Shown: positions 9,259 through 17,984 of the stretch, in pieces
How the letters are laid out: each line of letters begins with the position of its first letter
Position numbering within the stretch: position 1 is the first letter of the stretch
Assembly: GCF_016900655.1 (NCBI RefSeq)
Contig: NZ_JACJKH010000024.1
Coordinates: 1 to 55,551, forward strand
Reading direction: 5' to 3'
Length of the DNA: 55,551 nt
DNA from: Drancourtella massiliensis
GTDB lineage: Bacteria > Bacillota > Clostridia > Lachnospirales > Lachnospiraceae
Notes under the pieces: model-generated
Told to the model about the DNA's origin: nothing
The model's database searches: none
The model's input: the letters and a program-made list of their open reading frames with translations, nothing else
Made by a program: the position numbers and the translations under genes

Positions 9259-10737
9259 TTATGTGATGTCTCCATATTCTTTCAAAAAACGCTCCGCTGA
9301 TTCTTTCGCTCTCGCCTCACCGATACTGTATGTCCATCCCGGTTCATTGTCGTACATGTCTACGACTTCCTGACAGTAATGAATCAGATTTCCCGGATCT
9401 CCTTTGAGATGCTGGATCTGCTCCGCGTCCACCGCAAGCAGGAGATCTCTGGAAAACAGATACCGGATTTCATCGTATGATTCGATCCACTCTTCTTTAT
9501 AGGCCAGATTATAACGTGCCATCCACTCATCCGGTCTGGAAATGGACAAAATCAAATAGAATGCGGCACAGACAGCCGCACTGTAACGAAACAGTGGAAA
9601 GTCTTTTTTATATACATTTACTATAACACCTGCCAAAATGAAAGACAAGACACATAATCCCCACAGTACCAGGACTCTCGAAAGCGTAAACCTGTATGCT
9701 TCGATATACATGCACATCCGGTATCCGGAAGAAAGGATCATCACATACGTGCAGCCGGAAAAAACGGTAAGGAGTCTCTGCATCAGCCGTTTTGGGTAAA
9801 ACAGGTGGATGACCGCAAGAACAATCAGCAGATTGATGATACTGACTCCAAGCAGTTCAAAAAATCCGCTTCTTGCGTATTCTGCATAAGTATATCCATC
9901 CGGAAGCCCCATTCCGTGTCCGAAGAACAGTGATCCGAGCTGAATCGCACAGAAAATCAGATAAACTGCCGTCAGAATCGATATGCAGGTGATCCCTGCA
10001 ACCTGAATCGGACGCTCTTCTTTTTCTTCCGTCTCAAAGTCCGGATCATAATTGACAAATGCCTGCCATACGGCAAAGCAGAGAATAAATCCAACCAGAA
10101 ACAGGGTGATCCAGCCTGTCGAAAAAGAAAATCCTCTAAAATTTCCAGTAAACAGACGGATAAATTCCGCAAATACCATATCTCCTGAAAAAAGGAGCGG
10201 AAAAATTACAAGCAAAAGCAAACCTGCCAGAATGATTCCGAGCACCACCTGTCCGATATAACCTGATTTCTTCTTTTCTTCCCCGTCTTCCTTACTTTTC
10301 CGGTATCGGATCAGTGCCCGGAATGGAGACAGAAGATTTCCGAGCGGAGCAAACATCATTCTCAGATACACCACCGTATAAGAAAGGAAATTCCAGTTCC
10401 GGTCTTCGTAAAACTGGTGGATCAGGATCAGAAAGAACAATCCGATACTTCCAAACCAGTTAAACATAATAAAGAAATCCGATGTCGTCAAAGTCGATGA
10501 TACACCGAGCAGCACCATCACGGTCATATAATAGACTGTCTCTTTTTTCAGTTTCATTTCAAACATCCGGAAAAATCCCGCAAGAAACAGGCAGGTTACC
10601 AGCATCAGGACCGGAATCCCGATTCCGCTCATATTCCGGTACAAAAGAACCGCAAACAAGATCCCGTAGATCAGACTGCCCGCAAGCAGTTTTCCCGTCT
10701 TTTGTTCCATGATTACTTCATATCTGCTCTTCTCCAT
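9259..10737 (-). CDS. DUF4153/DUF4173-type polytopic membrane protein
   Basis: This 492-residue protein has roughly ten to twelve hydrophobic segments, then a soluble C-terminal tail of about 110 residues (from SISRPDEWMARYNL onward). The YRFTLSRVLVLW segment near residue 350 resembles the conserved LTxxR block of DUF4153/DUF4173 proteins, whose biochemical role is unknown. The start at 10737 is chosen because a strong GAGGAGG precedes it. This makes it overlap the HTH gene by 20 bp and suggests translational coupling with that regulator. It ends 12 bp before the fumarase alpha gene, so a shared transcript is possible. Confidence 0.75.
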   Translation of the reverse strand: MEKSRYEVIMEQKTGKLLAGSLIYGILFAVLLYRNMSGIGIPVLMLVTCLFLAGFFRMFEMKLKKETVYYMTVMVLLGVSSTLTTSDFFIMFNWFGSIGLFFLILIHQFYEDRNWNFLSYTVVYLRMMFAPLGNLLSPFRALIRYRKSKEDGEEKKKSGYIGQVVLGIILAGLLLLVIFPLLFSGDMVFAEFIRLFTGNFRGFSFSTGWITLFLVGFILCFAVWQAFVNYDPDFETEEKEERPIQVAGITCISILTAVYLIFCAIQLGSLFFGHGMGLPDGYTYAEYARSGFFELLGVSIINLLIVLAVIHLFYPKRLMQRLLTVFSGCTYVMILSSGYRMCMYIEAYRFTLSRVLVLWGLCVLSFILAGVIVNVYKKDFPLFRYSAAVCAAFYLILSISRPDEWMARYNLAYKEEWIESYDEIRYLFSRDLLLAVDAEQIQHLKGDPGNLIHYCQEVVDMYDNEPGWTYSIGEARAKESAERFLKEYGDIT

Positions 10738-10954
10738 CCTTTTCCTCCTCTTCTTCTACATATTCGATCAGATCTCCCGGCTGACAGTGGAGCGCCTTGC
10801 AGAGTGCTTCCAGAGTCGTAAACCGTACGGCCTTTGCCTTATTGTTTTTCAGGATTGACAGATTGGCCATCGTGATATCGACTTCCTTCGACAATTCCGT
10901 CAGCCCGATCTTTCTTTTTGCCATCATGACGTCCAGATTCATACGTATTGCCAT
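10718..10954 (-). CDS. Small HTH regulator, YozG/Cro-CI type
   Basis: This 78-residue protein is almost entirely one Cro/CI-like helix-turn-helix: RKIGLTELSKEVDITMANLSI... with recognition helix around residues 26-40 and the LHCQPGDLIEYVEEEEE tail typical of YozG-like regulators. Such proteins are usually encoded beside a DUF2975 membrane protein, as here (13 bp upstream). They probably act as DNA-binding repressors whose activity depends on the membrane partner. The acidic tail overlaps the next gene. The two palindromes at 11488-11521 are likely its operators. Confidence 0.88.
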   Translation of the reverse strand: MAIRMNLDVMMAKRKIGLTELSKEVDITMANLSILKNNKAKAVRFTTLEALCKALHCQPGDLIEYVEEEEEKDGEEQI

Positions 10955-10967
10955 CTTCAGAACCCTC

Positions 10968-11432
10968 CTAAATTGTCAGATCATTTTCTTTTTTATAGCG
11001 GACCGCTTCTGAAAAGACACCCGCCAGCACGAAGCTGAACAACGCCGCAATAAAAAATACAACAATAATCACCACGCCTGCCACGGTTCCCGCAAATATG
11101 GTTTTCACAAGAAACGCTGCCGCAATCACAAAACTTGCCGTGCCCATGATCTTGAGTTCTCTCACGTTTTCATCTACAAAACAGTCCTGACTTATGACAG
11201 TCTTCATCATCTTCCTGAGGCAGAATACAATCGCAAGTCCCATCACACCGGAAATCAGATAAACCGCCACATACAGGATATAGTGTTCCCGGATGACTCC
11301 CGCAAAATGATCTCCTGCGTACTGTAAAAGAAACGGGGACATCAAAAGTACAATCACCCCGGAAACAAACATAAAATCCAGAATCCATTTTGTTCCCAGT
11401 ATCAGTCTTCTCTCAGATCTTTTTCCAATCAT
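10968..11432 (-). CDS. DUF2975 family membrane protein
   Basis: This 154-residue protein has four hydrophobic segments (about residues 12-32, 48-68, 92-112 and 118-142) and matches DUF2975 proteins that pair with YozG-like HTH regulators. It probably senses a membrane or envelope condition for the regulator; the signal is unknown. The frame opens 16 codons earlier, but the ATG at 11432 behind AAGGAGG fits the family N-terminus. It is the first gene of a leftward transcript that likely continues through the HTH gene and DUF4153 gene. Confidence 0.82.
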   Translation of the reverse strand: MIGKRSERRLILGTKWILDFMFVSGVIVLLMSPFLLQYAGDHFAGVIREHYILYVAVYLISGVMGLAIVFCLRKMMKTVISQDCFVDENVRELKIMGTASFVIAAAFLVKTIFAGTVAGVVIIVVFFIAALFSFVLAGVFSEAVRYKKENDLTI

Positions 11433-11470
11433 TGTTTTGCATCCTCCTTGCTGCTCTTTGACTTTTCTAT

Positions 11471-11499
11471 ACCATAGCACGGTGCTTATTGTTTTTCAA
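11471..11499 (-). promoter_or_regulatory. Promoter of DUF2975-HTH operon
   Basis: Minus-strand -35 TTGAAA (11494-11499), 17-bp spacer, -10 TATGGT (11471-11476). The -35 lies inside the first operator-like palindrome, so a bound repressor would block it. Confidence 0.65.
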
Positions 11500-11521
11500 T
11501 ATAGATTTATCGTTTTTCGAT
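11488..11521. promoter_or_regulatory. Tandem operator-like palindromes
   Basis: ATTGTTTTTCAAT (11488-11500) and ATCGTTTTTCGAT (11509-11521; flanks extend it to TTTATCG/CGATAAA) share the form ATYG-N5-CRAT. Their centres are 21 bp apart, about two helical turns, so two dimers could bind the same DNA face. Likely target of the adjacent HTH regulator. Confidence 0.6.
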
Positions 11522-11585
11522 AAAATTAAGAATTTCTTCATTCACTACATTCAACCTGATACGGAAATTGAACTTCTAAAAAATA

Positions 11586-11622
11586 TGTACAAATTTGACA
11601 CTATATGATATAATGGTGTCAA
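11586..11622 (+). promoter_or_regulatory. Promoter and inverted-repeat operator of abiE
   Basis: A perfect TATAAT (11609-11614) has TGTACA 17 bp upstream (11586-11591). Arms TTGACAC (11595-11601) and GTGTCAA (11616-11622) flank the -10 as an inverted repeat. AbiEi antitoxins are known to repress their own promoter through inverted repeats, so this is the probable site. Confidence 0.6.
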
Positions 11623-11645
11623 GTTAAGCCGAAAAGGGTGATGTT

Positions 11646-12239
11646 ATGATTGATTTAGATTCTTTAAAAAAACTTGTCAGGGAAAATGGTTATCTCTATA
11701 CCAAAGACGTAACCAACGCAGGAATTCGCCGGGAATATCTCAAAAAATATTTGGAAGAAGGCAGCCTGATTCGGGAAAGTCGGGGAATCTATTCCTTTGC
11801 TGACAGTATCAATGATGAATTTGTATTGTTGCAGAGCAGATGTAAAAAAGGCGTTTTCTCTTATGGAACAGCATTGTATTTTCATGGCCTGTCAGATCGG
11901 TTTCCACAGATGATTTCCATGACAGTGCCGAAGACCTACAATGTATTTTATCTAAAAGAAGAATTATTTCATGTAGAGTTCCACAGAATCAAACCGTCCT
12001 TATGGGACCTTGGAATGATAAAGATGATCTCACCGCAGGGCGGGAAAATCACGGTCTATGATAGAGAACGGTGTATCTGTGATATGATACGAAGCCGCAA
12101 GCAGACTGATCCACAGGTTTTTATTCAGGCGGTGAAAGGATATTTTTCTTCCAAAGAGCGTGATAATATTCGCTTGATGGAATATGCCAAGAAATTTCAC
12201 ATTGAGGAAAAAGTGCAAGAGTATATGGAGATATTATGA
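11646..12239 (+). CDS. abiEi: Type IV antitoxin AbiEi family protein
   Basis: This 197-residue protein has an N-terminal winged-helix domain (about residues 1-70, including YTKDVTNAGIRREYLKKYLEEG and ESRGIYSF). A C-terminal antitoxin domain follows, with GVFSYGTALYFHGLSD near residue 73 and YDRERCICDMIRSRK around 140. It matches AbiEi antitoxins, which counter the AbiEii nucleotidyltransferase toxin and repress their own operon. The gene is intact and overlaps the abiEii start by 4 bp (ATGATG), the normal arrangement. Its toxin partner is broken, so it may persist as a lone regulator or as a defence against incoming AbiE systems. Confidence 0.9.
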   Translation: MIDLDSLKKLVRENGYLYTKDVTNAGIRREYLKKYLEEGSLIRESRGIYSFADSINDEFVLLQSRCKKGVFSYGTALYFHGLSDRFPQMISMTVPKTYNVFYLKEELFHVEFHRIKPSLWDLGMIKMISPQGGKITVYDRERCICDMIRSRKQTDPQVFIQAVKGYFSSKERDNIRLMEYAKKFHIEEKVQEYMEIL

Positions 12240-12938
12240 TGAAAACACCAGAACAATTAAAAGGATCCATCCGCAGCCTGGCAAAAAAGAAAGGAATCCA
12301 TGCACAGGAAGTCCTCCAGATTTTCATGTTTGAACGTATCATTGAACGTCTTTCCGTTTCTTCATACAAGGACAAGTTTATTTTAAAAGGCGGTCTTTTA
12401 ATTTCCGCCATCCTTGGAATAACTGAACGGACTACAATGGATATGGACACAACTGTAAAAGGATTTCCAATGGATGAAAAGAGCATACGGAAAGCGATCA
12501 CCGAAATTCTGAATCAGCCAGTGAATGATGGAATCGAATTTCAGCTTTTATACCTAACACCTATCCGTGAAGATGACGAATACGAAAATTTCCGTGCTTC
12601 GATCCAAGCGACTGGCGGAAAAATACGAAACGATTATCCGAAGAAATATCGGAAATACGCGTGCAAGAGATTTTTATGATTTACACCTTTTGTATCGACT
12701 ATATCAGGAAAATGCAGACTGGGACCTTTTAAAACAGGCAGTTCTTTCCACAGCGAAGAAAAGAGATTCCTTATCCGTTCTGCAGGACACGGCACGTATT
12801 CTGCCAGCGTTGAGAGAATCAACTGTTCTGCAGGGTTTATGGAAAAGGTATCAAACACAAAATTTATATGCAAGAGAGATTACATATCCTGCTATCATGG
12901 AAACAATAACTGAGTTTACAGAGAGAATGAATTTCTAG
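12236..12938 (+). pseudogene. abiEii: AbiEii toxin (nucleotidyltransferase), internally deleted and frameshifted
   Basis: The first frame encodes a normal AbiEii N-terminus: MKTPEQLKGSIRSLAKKK, then FILKGGLLISAILG and the DMDTTVKG nucleotidyltransferase Asp motif, as far as DEYENFRAS. From about base 12605 the family's C-terminal part (RLAEKYETIIRRN, NTRARDFYDLHLLYRLY) continues in another frame to 12938. Intact relatives have roughly 45 more residues between these blocks, including a KID-type strand. The gene has therefore lost about 130-140 bp and its frame. The first frame stops at 12679 after 147 residues. A functional toxin is unlikely. Confidence 0.85.
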
Positions 12939-13046
12939 CAAGAACTGTAAACAAAATATAGAAAAATCCTGATGTGCTGCATTTTACTTTTTTCTTTCGG
13001 AATTGTATAATGGGATACAAAGAGAGAAGAGAAAAGAGGAATGTAT

Positions 13047-13511
13047 ATGAATACAAACATCGATATGGAGCAGCTTGCACAGGACGCAGATAACATCTTC
13101 CATCAGGGATTTGCCTGTTCGGAATCTGTCATCTATGCAATCCGTAAAAATTTTGAGATTGATCTTTCTGATGACGCCATTGCCATGAGCAGCGGATTTC
13201 CGTGGGGTCTGGGCGGAGGCGGCTGCATCTGCGGAGCTCTGGCAGGAGGTGCGATGTGCATCGGCTACTTCTTTGGCCGGAGGACGCCGGGAGATCCGAG
13301 AAATCAGCGTTGCTTCGCACTGACGAAGGAACTCCATGATTTCTTTACGGAATCCTTCCATTCGCCTTGCTGCGGAGTATTGATCAAAGACTACGACAGG
13401 GACGCCCCGGAACGGAAAGCCATGTGTACGGACATTGTCACTTCTACTACAAAAAAGACTGCGGAGATTATTTTAAGAGAGCTGAAACATGACGAACAGC
13501 AGGAATCCTAA
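13047..13511 (+). CDS. C_GCAxxG_C_C family redox-type protein
   Basis: This ~154-residue protein shows the signature of the C_GCAxxG_C_C family. There is an N-terminal Cys in FACSESV, the core GGCICGALAGG near residue 72, a further Cys in NQRCFALTKEL, and a CC pair in SPCCGVLIKDYD. These proteins are thought to be cytoplasmic redox or metal-binding proteins; no reaction is established. Two in-frame ATGs (13041, 13047) exist. 13047 is preferred because AGAGG then has workable spacing. It is read alone and ends in the strong terminator at 13494-13535. Confidence 0.8.
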   Translation: MNTNIDMEQLAQDADNIFHQGFACSESVIYAIRKNFEIDLSDDAIAMSSGFPWGLGGGGCICGALAGGAMCIGYFFGRRTPGDPRNQRCFALTKELHDFFTESFHSPCCGVLIKDYDRDAPERKAMCTDIVTSTTKKTAEIILRELKHDEQQES

Positions 13512-13535
13512 GCGCGATTCCTGCTGTTCTTTCTT
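13494..13535. terminator. Bidirectional terminator overlapping the stop codon
   Basis: Perfect 14-bp stem GAACAGCAGGAATC/GATTCCTGCTGTTC (13494-13507, 13516-13529) with an 8-nt loop containing the TAA stop of the preceding gene, then CTTTCTT. It can also serve the converging ABC operon. Confidence 0.85.
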
Positions 13536-16203
13536 ATGAATCTTTCTTTAATTCATCAATAATATTCTGTTTTTTGATCTTACTCATGGAATAGAGCATC
13601 GTGATAAATACAACAGCAAATACCCAGATCACAGAAATGAGAATTCCTTCCCAAGGCTGCCGGAAATCTACAGCCGCTCCCTGGCTCAGAACCATAAACA
13701 TGGCAAAGCTGATCAGCAGAGACAGGATTACTCCGTAGAAGATCGAACGGAATCCGTAGATCAGGCACTCGTAATTCATCATCTTCTTCATGCTTTTCAT
13801 ATTCATTCCCATGGACTTGAGCATCGCAAATTCCCGTTTTCTCAGCATGATATTGGTGGAAATGGTATTAAACACATTCACCGCCGCAATCAGGGAGATC
13901 AGTGTGATAAATCCGAAAGACAAAATCCGGATTGCAATCTGGATTCCACGATCCTGTTCATACTGCTGCGCAATATTTCTGAGCGAATCTTTATCAATCC
14001 CTCTCTCTTCCATTTTCTGAGTCAGATCTTCATAGGAGTTCTGATAATTGGAAGACTGAATCTGATAGCACCAGATAAATCCAGAACGGTTATAACTGTT
14101 CGTTCCAATGAGTTCTTCTCCTCGACTCTCTGGAATCACAATCGTACAGATGGAATTTGAATTTTCAATCCCTTCCGGCATCTGATCTACGCGCTGTCCC
14201 AATACAAGGCTTTCTGCTCCGTTCATAATTGTATTTGGATCCTGATATTCCTCATCATAGGATGGATTTTCCGGAAGGATCTGGATATTGATCCCCTCCT
14301 GGCCTATCGTACGGACATTCTCATATCGCCCGCTGTCTCCATTATAGAACTGATAGTTATCATAAAAGAGGACTTCTCTGTTCCCTTTCTGCATATACGG
14401 AGCCGGATTCACTCCCTGAGAAGAAGCATACTCCTCAAACGCTTCATCTGAAAGTCCGATCACCTCAAAATATTCGTAATAATCTTTCTCATTGAATGGT
14501 GATGCTGCTTCCTCGGTAATTGTATAAAATTCCTGAAGTCCATATCCCCATATATGATTCGTAGCTTCATCAGCGAGATCCTCTTTCGCGATCCCGGCCG
14601 GCATGCTCATTTCTCCATGAAGTTCTACTTCATCCACATCCTCGCCCTGCTCAAACATCTGAAGCAGGTCTTCCCGTTCATTATCTTTTCCTTCTATGTC
14701 ATCTTCTTCGGAATCAACCAGCACAAACTGAAGTTCATATTCCGGTGCTTCCAGCATAAAACTTCCTGTCATGTCCATATAATTCGAGAACAGGGTTGCC
14801 GACGTAAAGAGCACAATGCTAATGGTCAGAGAAAATACAGTTGCACGGTATTTCTTCCGATCCCTCTTGTAGTTTTTATCTGCCAGCATTCCTTCCAGTC
14901 CAAACAGCTTCTGGATGATTTTCGGACTTTTCACTTCTTTTGCACGGATGCGGACATCCTTATTTGCCCGGATTGCCTCCAGCGGCGTGATCTTTTTAAT
15001 TCTTGCCGCAGGAATCCAGACGGAAATGCAGATGATCAAAAACGCTATCAGAGCCGATAACAAAATGGCTCCCGGCGATGTCTGCAATGTCATCTTTCCG
15101 CTCTGCGTACCATGGATAAATTGAGCCATGGAATCTCCGATAAAGTACAGAGTAACTCCGATTCCTCCGATTCCGCAGAGAATCCCGATCGGAATTCCGA
15201 TTGCTCCCACAACCAGTGCCTCCTGCCACATGGATCTGCGCAGCTGACGCTTCGTTGCTCCAATGGAGGATAACAGGCCAAACTGCGTCGTCCGTTCTCT
15301 AAGCGAAATAGAAAACGCATTGTAGATAAGGGAAACGGCTCCTACTCCAATGATCACAATCAGTATTGTCAACATTCCATTCAACATTCCTTCAAAGGAA
15401 GCGTTTCCAGAGACGCCCATCCATCTCAGGACACTGGTATTTCCCTGCATGGAAAACTCATCCTCATATTTTTCCATAAAAGCAAATGCGTCCGAAGGGT
15501 TTTTCAGTTCCATATAGATCTGGTTGACAGACTGGGATTCCTCTCCTTTTCCTGTAAAAGCATCCAGACCTGCGCCTGCTACCTGGGTGTCTCCCCAGTG
15601 TTCCAGAAAACCAACTACTTCAAACTGTCTCTGCTCACGCTCCTGGAAAGTCTCCATTGGATTCCCTTCCTCATCAACCTGAATATAGGCATTGAAAGGC
15701 AGGCTGTTTCCCTCTGCATCTTTTCTGTCTCCCACCGGGAACGAAATCGTATCTCCGATTCGGATTTCATTATCGTTTTGCTGAAGTCCTCCCTGAATAA
15801 TGATCTCATTTTCATTTTCCGGAAGCCTTCCCTGGGTCAGTTTGACAGAAAGCATTTCAGCCGCTTTTTCATCAATACTCTGAAGATACAGATATTGTCC
15901 GAAAAGATCCTCATCATTTTCACCGATCTTGGCATATCCGATCTCGGAAATTACGGAAGAATCTTTCACTTCCTCATTTTCCTGAAATTCTTTCACCTGC
16001 TCTTCGGAAAGACCTTTTGCCACAACATGCCAGTTTCCATCAGTCTCTACCGCATAATCATACATATATCTCTGTAAGCTGATTCCCAGAGTGATGACCG
16101 CTGATATCATGGCGGTGGCAAGAATGACGCCGATGATCGTCACGATCGTTCTTGCCTTGTTCTGCTTCATTGTTCTGTTTGTAATAGTTGCAAAGATATT
16201 CAT
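13534..16203 (-). CDS. ABC transporter permease, MacB/FtsX type
   Basis: This 889-residue protein has one N-terminal membrane helix (about 18-40), a large extracytoplasmic MacB-like domain (about 45-260) and three helices forming the first FtsX core (about 275-400). It then has a long second extracytoplasmic region (about 470-760) and a final FtsX core with three helices (about 765-880, NTISTNIMLRKREFAMLKSMG). This layout is that of mechanotransmission ABC permeases, which export or resist peptides and lipids rather than form channels. Its start overlaps the ATPase stop (ATGA), and a two-component system lies upstream, so antimicrobial-peptide response is a reasonable inference; the substrate is unknown. 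Confidence 0.88.
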   Translation of the reverse strand: MNIFATITNRTMKQNKARTIVTIIGVILATAMISAVITLGISLQRYMYDYAVETDGNWHVVAKGLSEEQVKEFQENEEVKDSSVISEIGYAKIGENDEDLFGQYLYLQSIDEKAAEMLSVKLTQGRLPENENEIIIQGGLQQNDNEIRIGDTISFPVGDRKDAEGNSLPFNAYIQVDEEGNPMETFQEREQRQFEVVGFLEHWGDTQVAGAGLDAFTGKGEESQSVNQIYMELKNPSDAFAFMEKYEDEFSMQGNTSVLRWMGVSGNASFEGMLNGMLTILIVIIGVGAVSLIYNAFSISLRERTTQFGLLSSIGATKRQLRRSMWQEALVVGAIGIPIGILCGIGGIGVTLYFIGDSMAQFIHGTQSGKMTLQTSPGAILLSALIAFLIICISVWIPAARIKKITPLEAIRANKDVRIRAKEVKSPKIIQKLFGLEGMLADKNYKRDRKKYRATVFSLTISIVLFTSATLFSNYMDMTGSFMLEAPEYELQFVLVDSEEDDIEGKDNEREDLLQMFEQGEDVDEVELHGEMSMPAGIAKEDLADEATNHIWGYGLQEFYTITEEAASPFNEKDYYEYFEVIGLSDEAFEEYASSQGVNPAPYMQKGNREVLFYDNYQFYNGDSGRYENVRTIGQEGINIQILPENPSYDEEYQDPNTIMNGAESLVLGQRVDQMPEGIENSNSICTIVIPESRGEELIGTNSYNRSGFIWCYQIQSSNYQNSYEDLTQKMEERGIDKDSLRNIAQQYEQDRGIQIAIRILSFGFITLISLIAAVNVFNTISTNIMLRKREFAMLKSMGMNMKSMKKMMNYECLIYGFRSIFYGVILSLLISFAMFMVLSQGAAVDFRQPWEGILISVIWVFAVVFITMLYSMSKIKKQNIIDELKKDS

Positions 16204-16883
16204 GAGCGGACCACCTCATCTCTTACAATCCGCCCGTCTTCCAGGGTGATAATCCGGTCCGCCTGAAGGGCGATATTTTCATCGTGGGTGATTACAAGCA
16301 TCGTCTGGTCATATGCCCGGTTGGAATACCGTAGAAGATTCATGATCTCCTTACTGTTTTCCGAATCCAGATTTCCGGTCGGCTCATCCGCCAGCAGAAT
16401 AGCCGGGGCATTTAACAGTGCTCTTCCGATGGATACTCTTTGCTGCTGCCCTCCGGAAAGTTCGTTTGGCAGATGGTGAATCCGGTCTTTCATGTTCAGT
16501 ACTTCGATCAGCTCGTCAAACCGCTTCTGATTGACCTTTCTTCCGTCCATCAGCACCGGAAGCGTCATGTTTTCCTCTACATTGAGAACCGGGATCAGGT
16601 TGTAAAACTGATAAATCAGCCCCACTTGTCTCCTTCTGAAGATAGCAAGTGCCTCCTCTTTCTGTGCATAGACGTCTTTTCCGTCCACATATACTTTTCC
16701 GGATGTCGGCCGGTCCACTCCTCCGATCAAATGAAGAAGTGTGGATTTTCCGGATCCGGATGATCCGATAATGGAGACAAACTCTCCTTTCTCCACTGAA
16801 AAAGAAACTCCGTTGAGCGCGTGTACCTCATTTTCTCCTTTTCCGTAAACTTTCGTCAGATTTTCTATTTTTAGAATTTCCAT
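16200..16883 (-). CDS. ABC transporter ATP-binding protein, MacB/LolD type
   Basis: This 227-residue ATPase has Walker A GSSGSGKSTLLH, the Q-loop QFYNLIPVLN, signature LSGGQQQR, Walker B ILLADEPTGNLD and H-loop ITHD. It belongs to the MacB/LolD/SalX group that powers FtsX-like permeases. The frame is open 16 codons upstream, but the ATG at 16883 follows AGGAGG and fits the family N-terminus (MEILKIENLTKVY). Its stop overlaps the permease start. The promoter in front carries candidate response-regulator repeats. Confidence 0.95.
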   Translation of the reverse strand: MEILKIENLTKVYGKGENEVHALNGVSFSVEKGEFVSIIGSSGSGKSTLLHLIGGVDRPTSGKVYVDGKDVYAQKEEALAIFRRRQVGLIYQFYNLIPVLNVEENMTLPVLMDGRKVNQKRFDELIEVLNMKDRIHHLPNELSGGQQQRVSIGRALLNAPAILLADEPTGNLDSENSKEIMNLLRYSNRAYDQTMLVITHDENIALQADRIITLEDGRIVRDEVVRS

Positions 16884-16913
16884 ACTTTTTCCTCCTCCTG
16901 CTTTCTGAAAATG

Positions 16914-16945
16914 AGTATACCCGGCCCGCATGACACCCGGATGAC
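16914..16945 (-). promoter_or_regulatory. Promoter of ABC operon with direct-repeat response-regulator sites
   Basis: Minus-strand -10 TATACT (16914-16919) has no good -35. Instead two direct repeats, GTCATCCGGG (16936-16945) and GTCATGCGGG (16925-16934), lie 11 bp apart over the -35 region. That phasing is usual for OmpR-family activators. Confidence 0.6.
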
Positions 16946-16977
16946 TTTTTCATAACAATTCTGTCACTTTCCGTTTT

Positions 16978-17982
16978 TTAACGGTTTTCATAAAAACGCA
17001 TCTGAAATTTCGCCCCTCCTTCTTTTGCGTTTTTTGCTGTAATCACCGCCTTCTCGTGGGAAAGGATGCTGCGTGAAAGCGCAAGTCCAATGCCAAAATT
17101 CTGCTGTTCCGACATTCTGCCTTTATAAAACCGTTCAAAAATATGCGGCAGATCTTTTTCATCGATCCCCTTTCCGGAATCTGTCACTGAAATCTCCGTG
17201 TAGAGAGGATTCTCCTCCCAGGAAATCCGGATTGTTCCGCCGTAAGGGGTGTGTTCCATACAGTTTTTCAGTACGTTTTCGACTGCCTCCATAGTCCAGG
17301 ATTCATCTCCATAAAAAGAAGCATCCTCATTTCCGTTCAAAATGACCTGCTGCTCCCGAAGTTCCATCGGAATTTCAAGGGTACTTAAGACTTCTCTCAG
17401 AAACGGTTTTACCATAATTTTCTGTTTTTCCAATGTAACCGCCCCTGCATCCAGTTTGGAAATTTTCAGAAGAGCCAGGATCAGCCACTCCATCCTCTGA
17501 AGCATCCCTGTCATTTCCCGGTAGATTTTTCGTTTCTGTCCTTCTTCCATATCCGGTCTTCTGAGCCGTTCTACCATAAGATTTAAAGAAGTAAGGGGCG
17601 TGCGGATCTGATGGGAAATATCAGCAAGCGCATTGGCAAGATAACTCTTTTCCCTCTCCAGCTGCTCATTCTGCTCTCTTAGGCGCACAGTCATCTTATA
17701 GATCTCGTCTTTCAGAATTTCGAGATCCCCTTCCTTATATTCACCAAGCTCCAGCTGATCCTCCCCATGAAGAATCCGGTCGACCTTCTGGGTCAGTTTT
17801 TCCATATCCTCATACCGCCTTCTCAGGCAGATGAGAAAAATCCCAAGAAGGATCAGACCTTCCGCCATCAGATAAAAGACCGCATTTCCTCCTGTTAAAA
17901 GAAAACAGATGCAGACTGCAGCTGTAGTAAGCAGGAAAGCGGCCATATAGCTTCCAATCTCCCGGTTCCGAAACAGTTTCAT
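16978..17982 (-). CDS. Two-component sensor histidine kinase
   Basis: This 334-residue kinase has two N-terminal membrane helices (about 11-32 and 34-52) with almost no loop between them, so it lacks an extracellular sensor domain. A linker leads to the phospho-acceptor DISHQIRTPLTSLN near residue 124. The N box (VLKNCMEHTPYGG), G1 (DSGKGID), F box (HIFERFYKG) and G2 (GIGLALS) follow. Kinases of this shape commonly sense through a partner ABC exporter, and one is encoded just downstream (16200-16883, 13534-16203). It starts 2 bp after the response regulator stop, so the pair is co-transcribed. Confidence 0.92.
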   Translation of the reverse strand: MKLFRNREIGSYMAAFLLTTAAVCICFLLTGGNAVFYLMAEGLILLGIFLICLRRRYEDMEKLTQKVDRILHGEDQLELGEYKEGDLEILKDEIYKMTVRLREQNEQLEREKSYLANALADISHQIRTPLTSLNLMVERLRRPDMEEGQKRKIYREMTGMLQRMEWLILALLKISKLDAGAVTLEKQKIMVKPFLREVLSTLEIPMELREQQVILNGNEDASFYGDESWTMEAVENVLKNCMEHTPYGGTIRISWEENPLYTEISVTDSGKGIDEKDLPHIFERFYKGRMSEQQNFGIGLALSRSILSHEKAVITAKNAKEGGAKFQMRFYENR

Positions 17983-17984
17983 CC

